In this document: positions 39,401 to 51,600 of the stretch, piece after piece
Numbering within the stretch: position 1 is the stretch's first letter
Layout: the number at the start of each line of letters is the position of its first letter
DNA from: Phalacrocorax aristotelis
Taxonomy: Eukaryota > Chordata > Aves > Suliformes > Phalacrocoracidae
Direction: 5' to 3'
NCBI RefSeq assembly: GCF_949628215.1
Contig: NC_134282.1
Location: 10,786,223 to 10,850,222, forward strand
DNA: 64,000 nucleotides
Notes under the pieces: generated by a model
Told to the model about the DNA's origin: nothing
Database searches by the model: none
Seen by the model: the letters and a program-made list of their open reading frames with translations, nothing else
Position numbers and translations under genes: made by a program

Positions 39401-39550
39401 CCTAGTATTCATATTTCCTTGATTGCGTTTGGTTTGACAACAATTATTGCATTTAGAAAGGGTGGTGGCGGTCTGCCATCCCTGTTCCCTCACTGTGGAA
39501 TTGGGAACGGTGTTTATGAAGAAGTGTAAACGTCATCCAGGTAGCTAGGG
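36411..39550. other. Intergenic, TM4SF1 upstream flank
   Basis: No gene or named repeat recognised. The T-rich and G-rich short tracts near 37.8 and 38.0 kb are simple sequence. Proximal TM4SF1 enhancers would be expected here but no clear cluster stands out. Confidence 0.55.
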
Positions 39551-39558
39551 AACCCTGA

Positions 39559-39566
39559 GTATTTAA
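39559..39566 (+). promoter_or_regulatory. TM4SF1: TATA-like box of TM4SF1
   Basis: TATTTAAG about 100 bp upstream of the TM4SF1 ATG. A start near 39590 would give a 5'UTR of about 70 nt. A polypyrimidine run ending TTTTAG at 39599 also looks like a splice acceptor, so an upstream non-coding exon is an alternative. Confidence 0.4.
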
Positions 39567-39610
39567 GGAGGTGAGAATAAAGGCTGTTCTTCTTTTAGGT
39601 GTGGACAGGT

Positions 39611-39619
39611 ATGAGATAG
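39611..39619 (+). promoter_or_regulatory. Two-codon upstream ORF before TM4SF1
   Basis: ATG AGA TAG, a minimal Met-Arg-stop frame, ends 43 nt before the TM4SF1 ATG, with G at -3. If the transcript starts near 39590 or further upstream, ribosomes would meet it first, which could damp translation. Confidence 0.4.
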
Positions 39620-39662
39620 GTTGCATTGGACTAGTGGAACAAGGATTTGTAAAGCTGAGGAC

Positions 39663-39839
39663 ATGTGCTTTGGAAGGTGCGCTAGTTGTATTGGTTATAA
39701 GTTGCTCATCCTTGCCTTGCTGAGCATCGTGGCCAACATCTTACTTTATTTTCCCAATGGCGAAACAAGATTTGCTTCAGAGCATCATCTTGGCAAATAT
39801 GTGGAGTGCCTTCATGGCATTCTAGGTGGAGGCTTGTTG
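39663..39839 (+). CDS. TM4SF1: TM4SF1 coding exon 1
   Basis: 59 codons, ending HGILGGGLL, then donor GTAAGTAA. Carries span 1 and the first outer loop. Confidence 0.95.
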
Positions 39840-42800
39840 GTAAGTAATAATCTAGTGGTTTCTTTCTCAGTGTGTCGCAGTTCCTGTAAAGGGTTAAATC
39901 TTACATTTTTTGTTAAATTATCGAACTATTATATTTTTAAATGTCCCTAGGTAACTAGCATTTAGTTACAATGCCTTAATTTCTACTATCTGAGATATTG
40001 ACAGCTGTTTCTCTGCCTTAGCTCTTTATTCAGAGGAATTGAGTGGCAGTTATCAAAGCTTTGCATTTGAGTAACAGCAAAGGATGAAGAATTGAGTGTG
40101 TTTGTTGTGGGACATTGTTAATCTGAAGCTATTATTTTCTACTTTTTCATTTTTGTGGACCACATTGTAGCATACTTAAGTTCCTTGTCTCCAGGCTTCC
40201 TGTTTCATTTGCTTTTAAAAGTCCTTTAGAAATAGGCTACAGATCAAGGTGTCTGCAAATCAGAGGCTGAAAACAGTTGCATAGCAAGGCCTCCTGTCTT
40301 GTAAGAGGTGCTTACGGCTGTGTTATTCCCATTGGAACCTAGATGGGGGGTTGCAAAGACTGGGCTTTACACAGAATAATAAAAGTGAAATCAATTGAAC
40401 TCTTCCTGGAACCCACTTGTACAACCTCTTCTGGACCTGCAGCATTGGGGTTTAGCAATAGGTTTGAGTAAGGGCTGAAAAGTAGGTGACTGTTCAACTG
40501 GATAGCTTTTATTTTAATATCTTGTTAAGTAAATCTGTGCAGTTTGCATATAACACTTTGCTCGTTCCTTATGGTTTTTGGAGGCACTCCTGGTTGTAGA
40601 GTCTTTACAAATGCAAACTACTATCGAGTCCTGTTAACGCTGGTGTGGAGGGTACTCTGTTTAATCAACTCTGCTCCTTGATTTTACGCTCAAAGCTCTG
40701 GAGTATGGATGACTTGCGTTTCTTGCAGATACCTTCTGCTTTGTTACTTTGCATTTGTCACAGGAAACTGGGTGTGAAAACCTAGAAAAAGCTAAATATC
40801 TGTAATTAGATGTTTGTGTGAATTGGGCAAAATATTCCTAGACTTCCTACTCTAGTCAGACTGGTTTGTCACACAGGTGATGATGACTACTCTTCAGTAA
40901 CTAATATGTTAGTAGCTTGTTTTTTTGTGTTTTGTTTTGTTTTGTTTTTCTTTTTTTAAAACAAAATAACTGAGACTTATCTTGTAGTCCTCATTTGGCA
41001 GAAAGTGAATGTGTTTTTTACAAAGCATTTTATTTGCAGGATACAGCCTTTAACGTGAACAAACTTTTAAAGTTGAAGTACTTTAAATTGCAGCAATACC
41101 ACAGCAGGCTCTTTATCAACAGGCTCTTTATGCACTTAAATGCTGTGTATATACAAAGCGGAAATAGAAATATGCTTATCCTGGTGTTGGTGTTACTGAT
41201 ATCAGTAGCAAGATGCCTACTGTGTTAAATAGGAGTAAAACTGAATAATCTATACAGGCTGCCCCCCACTCCCTTGCCAAGAAGCAATATAAATCAGTGT
41301 AATGTGAGGATTGTTCTATCTGCCCTGCCTGTGCAACAAAATAGAGCAGTGTGGTTTGTTTGCTCTGTACCTAGGTACTCATTCCAGCTGCAGTACTCAT
41401 TGGGCTTCACAATGATGACTGTTGTGGGTGCTTTGGCCATGCGGACTGTGGGAAAAGCTGTGCGGTAAGTGAGCCTTTACGCTCCAGTCCCAGGTAATCC
41501 CAAAGACAAGGTGATGGCTGTGTTGAAAGTTCATGTCTCTTTGCTATGCAGATGCTGTCCTCAGTTCTGGCAGCCTTTATTGGGATCCTTGGTTCTGGAT
41601 ACTGTATAATCATTTCAGCACTGGGTTTGGCTCATGGACCGTATTGTTCTACTCACCTAGAAAGAAACTGGATCTATCCTTTCGCTGAGTCCTCTGGGGG
41701 GTAAGTTCATGAGGATGTTGTATCTTCTCCCATGTACATGTGGTCTTTATTCCAGTACCTTTCAGAAATATCAGTAACATATACCAAGATTGTTTCATAA
41801 GTTTATGCTTCTCACTCACTAAGAACTAAACAGATGGTGTCAGTTACCAATGCTGCTATAGTTTAAAACCAAAGCAATATAAATCCTCTGTCCCACAAAA
41901 AGGCATCTGAACATATATACATAATAATATCTATATACCACATAGTGTTCATGTCCATGAACATCTCTAACATAAAGTTTTAGGATTTTGAGGGATTTAC
42001 GAACTATGAATAGATTTTTTAATGAATATTTGTGTAAGAATCTGTGTTGTGAGACTTGTTCCTGAAGGTACTTTGCATCAGTGTGAACTGGCATAATAAA
42101 CTTCATCAGTGACAATGGCATGGAACCCTTGTGAATGAAACTAGAAAAGTTTCATAAGAATCTTTGTATGCTGCGGGGGCGGGGAGAGTCAGAAGTTCTT
42201 AATTATCCCTAATTAGCCTAATAAGGCTTCTCCAACCCCTTGGTTCAGCAAACCAAGCCTATGTAGCTGAGTTGTATGCTATGCCCATTAATCCCCACAA
42301 ATCCTGTAGGTTGGAAGAGGATTCTATTGGGATCATGACATGCTTTTACAGTGTCTGTATGGTTGGCAACCTCGAGGCTGTTTCTAGTAACAGTTTATGG
42401 CTGATGCCAGGCTAGAAACAGTTTGAGTACTAAGAAGCCACATAAAGATCCTTTGTAGCAGAGAGTTTGAATTTTATACTTCAGTTGCATCTCTCCCAAG
42501 GGGGAGCTTTCTTCCTCCAACATCCCCCCAACTATGGCTGAGTATAGAACTGAGTTAAGTCCTTGCTGAAGGCTCATCAGTGCTGATGTTCTGAAGGTGT
42601 GGGTGAGAAGTAGCAGCTGGAATACTGCAGTACCCCTCTAAATTTGTTCTGTTTGGTTCTTCCACAGTAGGCGTGTGAGGGCCCAAAGACAGCAGCACAA
42701 GAGAGGAAGGGACACATTTGCCTCAGATCAGTAACTGAATTGCTGTCTTTAGAATAAAGGCCTAGTCCTGAAAAGCTCTGTGATTGTTTTGAGAAATAGG

Positions 42801-44235
42801 TTTTGCTCTTTCAGCATTCTTGAGCTTGTGTCTTGCTTTAATCAGTAATAGAAGATTTCATCTTTATAGCTTAGATATTTTTTGAAAGAAATTAAGACTT
42901 AACAAAAATGTATGATTGGTAGTTCGACATGTTCTTAAACAGAGCAAAGCTTGTGTGGAATAAACCATTGCATGTTCTATTCCCACTCAGAGTGGTCATC
43001 CTTGATACAGTTACAGACCAGATGTAATCTGGTTCTAGCATCTGGTAAGCATCCCACTCTGTCACTATGTTAATATGCTTTTAATTGTTGTACACAGATA
43101 CTTGTTTGAGTATAACAAGTGGTCAGAATGTAAAGAACCTCAAAACATTGTGCAGTGGAACGTCACCCTCTTTTCCATCCTCCTTGTCTTGGGAGGAATA
43201 GAGTTCATTCTGTGCTTCATACAGATAATCAACGGCATTCTTGGAGGACTCTGTGGGTTGTGCTGCAGTCACGAGGAGGTAAGCCATTTGTAGTTATAAC
43301 TATGCTTCCTCAGATGAACACGAAACGCTATTGTTACTGATGCTACTGTAACGTCTTACTCAGCAGCTGTTTTTTAGGTATTCTTAAGCAACGATTCAGC
43401 GTACAACTTTTTTCTAGCCTTAATGTGTTCAGCATTTTCATGTAGTATTTGATGACCTGCTTTCAGCTGATTCCTCAGCTGTCACAGTGAAGTTAGTCTG
43501 CATGGGAGCTGGCAGGCTTTTTCCCCTCCCCGATGTCACATGGGGCCATCAGCACTATATAGGTCATAAAGCTGAAATACAAATCTCCTGGTGGTGGTGG
43601 TGCTCTTTGCCATAGCCTAAACCATTGTTGCATAGTGTGGTGCAGTTCTGTGGTAGGCTGCATGTTCTAACTATATTGCTTTAGCCTTGTATTTTGCTCG
43701 CAGCAGCTAATAGGCTACTGAGAATATGCCATATGTAATGAAAACTGCAGCATGCTTGCCTTTGCTTAGTAAAAATAGAATAAGAGAAGGAACTAAATTG
43801 CACATAGCTAACAAAACCTGCAGATAGATCTGAAGGGGTTTTTGAGGGTGGCTTTTTTTTTTGACTGAGGAAGGGGAATTTCCTCCAAATTTCTTTAGAG
43901 TCCTGTTAAACAGTTTGAGCATGTTAAAATCAGTATTGTAGTGGTAGTGTTAGAATAGCAATGGCTTAAGGTATGAACCAGATATGATTTATATCATTGT
44001 GGCTAAGAGTGCATTTTACATTTTTAATTGACATAGTTGGATGTTGCGGCTCTTTCAAAGCTGTTACTGTCTTCTCATTCCTGCCTTCCATGCTGTAACT
44101 GCAGTATAAGAGTTGTGCTGAGATTGTCTAAATGTGGTCAGGTTAATTTTAGCTCTTAATGTTGGATACAATATTAGCATTCTTCCTCTTAATGTGTGTT
44201 TCTTTTTATTCCCCTCACAGACATACGTTTGCTAG
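39663..44235 (+). CDS. TM4SF1: TM4SF1 (L6 antigen), complete, five coding exons
   Basis: Exons 39663-39839, 41375-41464, 41552-41700, 43098-43278 and 44221-44235 join with GT-AG introns (phases 0,0,2,0) into 203 residues; human TM4SF1 has 202. The protein is a four-span plasma-membrane organiser that associates with integrins and tetraspanins and marks endothelium. Visible parts: [11 protein letters not shown] start; span 1 about 9-30 ending [10 protein letters not shown]; span 2 about 52-70; cytosolic cysteine block [18 protein letters not shown] (72-89); span 3 about 90-113; large outer loop with CKEP and sequon N160-V-T; span 4 about 163-187; C-terminus CCSHEETYVC. The ATG at 39663 has G at -3, and no in-frame upstream ATG exists. 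Residues 48-50 are E-C-L where both paralogues here have W-Y-F. TM4SF18 follows in the same direction. Confidence 0.96.
41105..41131 (+). repeat. Small tandem duplication in TM4SF1 intron 1
   Basis: CAGGCTCTTTAT occurs at 41105-41116 and again at 41120-41131 (15-bp period). Confidence 0.8.
41375..41464 (+). CDS. TM4SF1: TM4SF1 coding exon 2
   Basis: 30 codons after acceptor CCTAG, from [11 protein letters not shown] to CGKSCA, then donor GTAAGTGA. Span 2 and the cysteine-rich inner loop. Confidence 0.95.
41552..41700 (+). CDS. TM4SF1: TM4SF1 coding exon 3
   Basis: 149 bp, phase 0 in and phase 2 out, after an intron of only 87 bp. Encodes span 3 (starting [11 protein letters not shown]) and the start of the large outer loop. 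Confidence 0.95.
43098..43278 (+). CDS. TM4SF1: TM4SF1 coding exon 4
   Basis: 181 bp: one base completes a Gly codon, then 60 codons starting [14 protein letters not shown] and ending CCSHEE. Large outer loop with sequon NVT and span 4. Confidence 0.95.
44221..44235 (+). CDS. TM4SF1: TM4SF1 coding exon 5 (last four codons and stop)
   Basis: After acceptor CTCACAG the frame reads T-Y-V-C-stop. The short C-terminal tail in its own exon is the same layout as in TM4SF18 here. The 3'UTR follows directly. Confidence 0.9.
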   Translation, partial: TYVC

Positions 44236-44760
44236 AAACCTGACAATGCGTTGACGTCGGTGCATGTTTTGAGTATTCTGTGTTGGTTATTTTTAATATT
44301 CCATGCATACAAAAATGCACATGGTTTGTTGTCAATCTGTGATGTTGCCACCAACTTAACTGACTTGGGGCCAGCCTTTGTCAGAGTCATATGCAGATTT
44401 ATCCACTAACCTGCCTGTATCTAAAGGCAAAATGTATCCTGAACTTCTTTGGTTCATTTCATCTTATTATGGGCAACTGCCTGAATACATCACTAAAAGA
44501 TGCTTGCTTTTTTTTTTTTTCTACTGACAAAACAGCTCTGTAATTTATGCTGCTTTCCCAATAAAGTTGCACTTTCATTCTGATGTTCGAATGGACACAA
44601 ACCCAATCTAGTCTGGCGTGGGTATAAATGAATACTCAACTGGAGGAAAAACAAAGCAGCAATAAAATGTGGATGATCAAGGGCAGATACAGGCACTTGA
44701 CCTTTTCAGGATTTTTCTGGACTTCTCCTGTATTTCACAAATAAAGATTTGTATTAAAAA
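44236..44760 (+). other. TM4SF1: TM4SF1 3'UTR with poly(A) signals
   Basis: Non-coding sequence after the stop. AATAAA occurs at 44560-44565, again near 44660 and near 44742. The first gives a 3'UTR of about 350 nt; the others would lengthen it by 100-200 nt. A T-rich run at about 44507-44520 lies before the first signal. Confidence 0.6.
44560..44565 (+). terminator. TM4SF1: Poly(A) signal of TM4SF1
   Basis: Canonical AATAAA 325 bp after the stop codon, followed within 20 bp by T-rich sequence. Confidence 0.65.
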
Positions 44761-47700
44761 TACCCAGCAGGTGTCAGCGATTCTTTCCCTGCCCATGCTG
44801 AAACACTACTTTCCTGGCCTTAGAGTAATGGACTGTGGTGGCATGAGAATATGGATATAAAACAGTCAGGTTATAATGCACTTTTCCTATCCAGCAGGCT
44901 TTGTCAGAGTGGGAACTGCTTCACTGTTTGGTTTAGATCATTTAGCTGAGCCAGGCAATTGTGCATCAACAAGGATATGATGGTTCAACGACAGCTGTGT
45001 ATGAGGAGTCTTAGTCCTGGGTCTGGGCTAGCAGTTCACTGCTGATGGCCATTCCAAGGAGCGGAGGGAGGTCCCCCTGCCCTTGAGCCACATCTGTGTC
45101 CCTTCTGCTGCTCTCCTAAGGGGCACTTTCCTCCTGACTGCTTAATCAGAGTCTTGACACAAAACAAAATGTAGGTCTGGGTCCTGGTTTCTACCTCATT
45201 TGGCAGAGCCCCAGGCGTAGCAGTGTCCAGAAAATACAGTGCATATTCAGGTCAGCAGTGATAGATTGATCTGAAATATTTGACTTTACCAGTAAGCAGC
45301 CTGGAGGCAGTATTCTAAGATACTGTGCAAGAACCTCTGAAGTGTGGCTTGTAGCATATTACAGTGAATGTTTTATCACAAGGTAAAGTAAATCTGAATC
45401 ATATGCTGCCAGCAGCATTGCTGGAAAGGTCAGTATGCTGCTGGCAATGGCATTTTTCAACTGAAAAACAAAATGTGACATGCCATTTATTTCAAGGAAA
45501 TGAGGCTGATTACAATTATTGCTCCGTTTTGGAACCTAGCAGTTATTCTGAAAACTAAGTTCTTCTCCCATAAAGAGAAATTAATTTCCCATGGGTTTCA
45601 GTGCCAATGTAGTGCTATTTGTAACTAGGCGGGTGGTCTTTAAAGGTAGCCAGAAACTTGAGGTATATGTCAGGCTGTCCTCACAGCCAAGTCTGCCCAG
45701 TACAAATACATATCTGAAAAACAAGAAATTAACTATGAAAATGCACACACACATCCACAGCAACAAAAGAACTCACAGATGGGAAATGTTTGTGTTTAGA
45801 ATCTCAGGATATCTGCTTCTTGCAATACCATTTATTCATACAGAAATACATAGAAGTAGTTGAGGGCGGTCTTTAACATTGTTTCTGCTTGTTGTGTTTA
45901 TCCCTGTCTTGCCCTGCAATGGGAGGAAGAAGAAATATGTGTGTGCATACAAAATTTCATGCTGTTGTGCAGTATGGTGTCTTTATATGTAAAGAAACAC
46001 TGTCTGAAAAAGGGTCTGTAAGTTTAAGTGTGGAGTGAGAGGAGGAGAAGAGGGTCTTGATGGAATAGGGTATAATTCCCATGCGACTTAAAGATTTTTG
46101 CCTTTATGCCTGCATAATTTGTTACTTTTCTTTCTAGTACACACAACTAATTGAAGAACTGAAAAAATTTTAGAAATTCCAGTGGACAAAATTATTAGGC
46201 TAGAGTTTAGAATTAAAACTTTATCTCAGATCCATATAGGACTAATGCACAGAATCACTACTCACTTTTTAGCTTGTCTTTAAAAAAAAAAAAAAAAAGC
46301 TAGTTGAATTCCTTTGCCTGATGCATAAGGCAGTGTTGTGGGAGTTTTGGAGAATTGGTTGTTTTAGGTTAAATTCATTTCAGTTAGCAGAGAAGTCACC
46401 TACCAGAGTAAACATGGCTTTCTGGTAATGGGCTCGGCTTCATCTCATGGACAGTGACAGCAACAGGAAAGCAGTCTTGCAACAATTGGTAAGATATTCG
46501 AGAAACGGGTTGCCAGGTTTGCTTAATACTTGGTATAAAAATGGGTGCTTCCTATTCTAGGAAAAACAATACACCTTGATTTTGTATTTGCAGAACTCAG
46601 TCTAAATACAAAATAAGTAACGATGCGGACTGCTGTACTGCAGAACGAATGCGGTTTCAGGTGTCATCTTCCAAGTAAGTTTGTTCTAATCAGAACAGAT
46701 TATATGGGAAGTAGCAGCAAATCTCATTATAAATTAAGCTGCTCACTAATACTTTTGGCCTTTGCTTTCAGAAAAAAAAAATATTTCAGTCTATTACCTG
46801 ATCTCTGAGTTTTGTGATAAAAAAATCAGTCCTGGGGATGTGATGTACCTGCTTTTAATTCTGCTCTTTTCGCTGATCTATAAGGCATAGTGCTGATATG
46901 AATTCTGTCCATGCCTGTGAGCCTGTAAAGGAAGGTTTGGCACTAATTTTGATTAGAGGGAGCCCTGAAAAAAATGTCTATAGTGATTAGCAAGTAAAAC
47001 AGGAAATATGGGAAGATCCTCAGAGTAAAGTCTGAAGACTTCAAAATGAAACCTTTTAGAAAAAGAAGGGCAGAGAGAAACAGGGGAGAGTCACAGCAGA
47101 AAATGGATAGAAAAATGGTGTAATTGCATGAGTACCACCATGCCCATTTCCTCGGGTGATCTAATTTGAAGCAATAGGAAGGAATTAGTTACAAAATGCA
47201 ACCCAAACAGCTTTTATGAGATCATGAGAGAAGACTCATTGCAGAGCCTAAAACAACTCATGAGGAAACAGAAGGAAAATATAGCATGACATCATTGCTT
47301 CTAAAATCAGCCTTCTCGCTTTTGATAGAGCCTCAGTTTTTTTGTTCTCTGACTACAGTTTTCCTATTGAGTAAACCCTAAGCTCATTCTTGAGTTACTT
47401 TTCTGATGTTCACAGGAGCGTGGGAAGAAGGCTTGGTTTGTCCTGTGAGCACTCAGACAGTCCTGCCTCTGTGTTACTGGGATGGATGTTTAGTTGCTTC
47501 AGGCTTAGGGAACGATGACGCATGAAAATGGAGAAACTGTCTGGCTTTGGCTTTGCACAGTGCGAAACAGCAGGCATTTAAAAAAAGAGCCAGGCCTTTT
47601 GTCCTGTACAAGTACTTAGGTCAGAACTGTAGCTATGCATACTCGGCCGTAAACACAGAGTAAAACAACATGAGAAATAGCAGGATTTAATTCATGAAAC

Positions 47701-48364
47701 AGTTCAGCTGCGTAATGCTCCAGAAAAGTAATTAGAATGTGACAATAAGTCTGCCTGGCAGTTTCTAACCAGTGTTATCTGGGCTTCTGTACTCTCTGCA
47801 AAGTGGCTGAGACTCAGCTTGGTGTTTTTGTGAGGCTGCCCCAAGTTAGCAGCAAGTGTTGGTTCCCCCTTAGGGCCGTATCTGCCAAGTTCTGGTATTA
47901 ATCCTCTGTAGTGTGAGGCAATATGTGGCCTTCTATACAGAAGCTTAGACATATTTATCATTTGACAGCTCCCTTCCCTGTGTAAGGTAGAAAAAATGTT
48001 GAGCTGCAGTGGGGCTGAGCAACCTGCCTCATGTCACAGAACATCTTCAATATAATCTGTGTTCTCAGGAGGGGCACGTTTCTAAGCAGTCACCAGGAAA
48101 TGAGATTTTTGAACTTTCTTCCTGAGTCTGACTTCTAGACATATTTCATTTGGAAGATCATAAAGGAGGATCTTTTAGAAAGGAAACTGCTACTTAAAGA
48201 CACATGCTTGGAAAGGACAATGAGTTTAGACAGCGATATTCATCTATTGTTCTGCTAACTGTTAAGCACTTCCACTTCTCCATCTCTGGAATCATATCCC
48301 AGTCACCCAGTTCCTGTGAATACGAAATGACTGAATCAAACTGAGGAGGTCAAAATACTTTTCA
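44761..48364. other. TM4SF1-TM4SF18 intergenic
   Basis: About 3.6 kb with no gene. Contains an A17 run at 46282-46298 and no recognised transposon. Confidence 0.6.
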
Positions 48365-48372
48365 TATTTAAA
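48365..48372 (+). promoter_or_regulatory. TM4SF18: TATA-like box of TM4SF18
   Basis: TATTTAAA 55 bp before the TM4SF18 ATG. A start near 48395 would leave a short 5'UTR (about 30 nt) with no upstream ATG. The motif resembles the TATTTAAG ahead of TM4SF1. Confidence 0.45.
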
Positions 48373-48426
48373 ACCTTGTAATCTTTTGTTAGTTCAGAAG
48401 AGCAAAACTTCTAAAGTTCTTGAGAG

Positions 48427-48603
48427 ATGGCTTTAGAGACATGTGGAAGCTGTTTGAGCTGTCTGCTGATACCTCTTGCCCTTTGGAGTATTGTTGTTAA
48501 CATCCTATTATACTTCCCTAATGGGAAAGCTTCACACGCTGCCAGTTACCAGCTTCCCAACTACGTGTGGTATTTTGAAGGGATCTGTTTCTCAGGTGTG
48601 ATG
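48427..48603 (+). CDS. TM4SF18: TM4SF18 coding exon 1
   Basis: 59 codons ending EGICFSGVM, donor GTAAGTGG. Same length as TM4SF1 exon 1. Confidence 0.95.
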
Positions 48604-51600
48604 GTAAGTGGTGATTCTATGCATTTTTAATGAATTGCATTCTACTGCAAATAATACTGGGTTACTGTGCAGCAATGTAATTGTGCTTTTAAAGAGACTA
48701 CGGATTACTTTGGCAAATACACTGCAGGCAGAAAAACTCGACAAAACTGAAAAAAAGGTTAATATACTGAATGACATGCTATGTATACTATTTGATTTCA
48801 TATACGTGATTTTGCAGGAGATTGGTTTTTTTCTGCTGGCTTTTTGTTTATGTGCAATTTGTGCTTGTATTATGGAGGCAGGCACTATGTTGATTTAATC
48901 CTTTATGGAGGTTGAGTTAGAGCTCTTTTACCAAAACAAAATGAAAACAAAAACTAAAAAAGCTTCTCATAACTGTTCAGATGTTTTTAAGAGCTGTGTG
49001 TAGTCCAGTGTTTTGAGGACTGGACACAGCCCACAGTGCAGCAAGTGCCACTGTTGTTCAGCTAAATACAGATTTTCTCACCGTGATTGGCAGAGTGGGA
49101 TTTTCTCCACCACATTTGTAATATGCTCACCTGCAGTAATGAACTAACAAAGAGTTGCCCACTGCTCGTCCTGTTCACTATGTTCATAAAAAACTGTAGC
49201 CTCAGGGACAGAAAGCAGTTACGTGATAAAAGTACATGCACGTAATCAGTATTTTAAAAGGTCTCATCTGCAAAAGTAAGGTGTTTTTATGAAGGTGTTG
49301 AACAGGGAGAGTTACTAAAACATGAGACATTCTTTTGAAATTGTGTGTTCTTCCTAAAGCAGATGAAAAACCTAATTTTTCTAGCAGAGTTAAAAATTTG
49401 AATTTGAAGAGAATTTGAACAGAAAAGCATAGTTGAAAATTTGGGAAAAAGTTAGCTGCAACAGTGCAATTCATATTTTGATGCATTTTTAGCCTTAGGA
49501 TCATTAGAAATTTATTAAAAATATCTATATTATCCTATTACAAACAGGGCTGTGATTCAGAAACATTCCCTTTTCATATCTCCCGTTTCAAACCTGTGCT
49601 TCTCTGAGTGCCAGTTTGTGGTTCTGGGGTCCAAATCTTATGTATTGAAATGATTCTAGTATCAGGTTTAAATAATCCAGTAGTCTGAGAAAACCAGTAT
49701 GGGTATTTGACAGAGAAAGCAAATGGAAGTCCAGGTGGATTTAACAAAAAGCTTGTGCTACTGACTTTTTCTAGCATAACTGTGTTGGTAAGGAAGGTAA
49801 TACCCTGGTCTGTGTAGCTGTGTCAGTAAGAAACCATTGAACTGATGTGGTTGTATTGCAGAAAATATGCCTTTTTTCATTGGTATTCATTCTTTTACTT
49901 GTGAGCTTGGTTTTATTCTTTCAGCTTCACTGGTATAGCTGTGTCCATGCTAGTAACACTTAGCTGTGATAGGAGAAACAGTACTCTTGTCTTTCAAGTA
50001 CAAGAAACAAGTACAGTGACAGCCTAATAAAAGCAATGTGATTCCATGTTGCCCCTTGAGTAATTGTGCTTTCCTACTGAGCCGCTTTAAAATCTCAGCA
50101 GGGCATAACAGATGCACAGGGCATAACCTTCCACAGGCAAAGGATGCTTCGGCTTAGTACCTGCAGTTGTTTCACTGACCTTATAATGTCCCCTTATAGA
50201 TCCTTCTGTTGGCAGTAATTCTGATAACGCTGGAGTGTAGCGTGTTCTATCGGTGCTGCCAGAGTGAGAGCTGTAACAAAACCTACAGGGTGAGTCTGTG
50301 TTCTATTTTTATGCATCTCTAGCGTTTGTTCTGAGTGCCTTCCTGCTCCTGTGTTTCCAGCACATCCTTCTGCCCTCTCCGCTGTTCTGTTTCTGCTTCC
50401 TTTCACAGAGAAGGATTCTAAGTCAGGCTGAGAGGTCACAGAAAAAGCGCGGCTCCTTCCTGCTGAGGCATAAACAGGATGGAAGAAAAATAAATGCACA
50501 AAACCAACCAACCAACCAAACAAAACCCAAAAAAGACCACCAAAAAATCCTTGTAAAATAGTTGCAGTGAAGTGCCCCAACTAAATTGCTTAATCCCCTT
50601 GCTTGTATGATCTGGAAGTTATTTTTTTAGTAACGACTCAGTATACACTAGCTGAGATCCAAACATGTTTAATGCATGCTTGTGTTCCTTTAGTATTTTT
50701 GGGAAACAATTTTGCAAAAATGCAAGTTTGAAGAAAAAAAAAATCCCCAAACAATATTTAAGTGAGAGCTGTGAAACTTAAACCTCTGTTTTAATCTTTA
50801 TTTTGTATGTGTATGCTTACTGTTCTTTGTGTGGTATTTTTCTTTCTGAATATTGAAGACTGGGACAATTAAATGTGAAATTTAACCCCAAGGAAGGAGC
50901 TAAGCAGCCTGAATGACTCTCTGCTGTGGACACTGTCCCCACACAGTAATATTTTTCTCTTTTTACTTCAGAGTTTTATTTCGATCGTGTTAGCCCTGCT
51001 TGGAGTCGCTTTCTCTGGATACAGTTGCATCATTTTTACCTTGGGGTTGATCCAAGGCCCCTTCTGCAATTCATCAGGTGGATGGGATTATATCTTCAAA
51101 GACACAGCTGGAGGGTAAGAAATATCAGTGTAACTCTTCTGGAAGAAACTGTTCATCAAAACAATAGTCAAATTCTCTGAGTTTTACATAAATGGCACAA
51201 GACCTGTATTGGCGAGTGAGGTTTTTCAACTTGTTGAATGAGCACCAGAATCCCCAAGGAAAGGTATTTGCCTCCTTGTAAGGAAAGATTAAATGTAAAT
51301 CTTTGTACTGATCAGACCTGGAGGTCCATCTAGCTAAGTGTCCTTTATCTGGTGGTGGTCGCGATCGTATGTGTAGTAAAGAATGTAAGTGTGTAGATGG
51401 ATACTTTCCCAGAATATTCTCTTAAATTCTTAAAGTTTTTGGTTCAAAGATTATAGGTGGCATTTTTATGTTTAATAACTCAGTAGGTTTCTCTTTAACT
51501 CCTAAAGCTCAATGAAATCTGTGGTTTGATCATTGGTACTTTTTACATACAGCTGCTCTATCTCATGAAACACCTAAGCGAGGTAGACAAATGTCCCGGC

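Noticed and set aside
48604-48898. Extended plus-strand frame after TM4SF18 exon 1 with hydrophobic end
   Set aside because: Lies in intron 1 beyond a strong donor. The hydrophobic stretch does not resemble L6-family spans, and the real exon 2 is at 50200.
50194-50580. 128-codon minus-strand frame over TM4SF18 exon 2
   Set aside because: Shadow of the real exon and its intron; includes translated CCAA/TTGG simple repeat.
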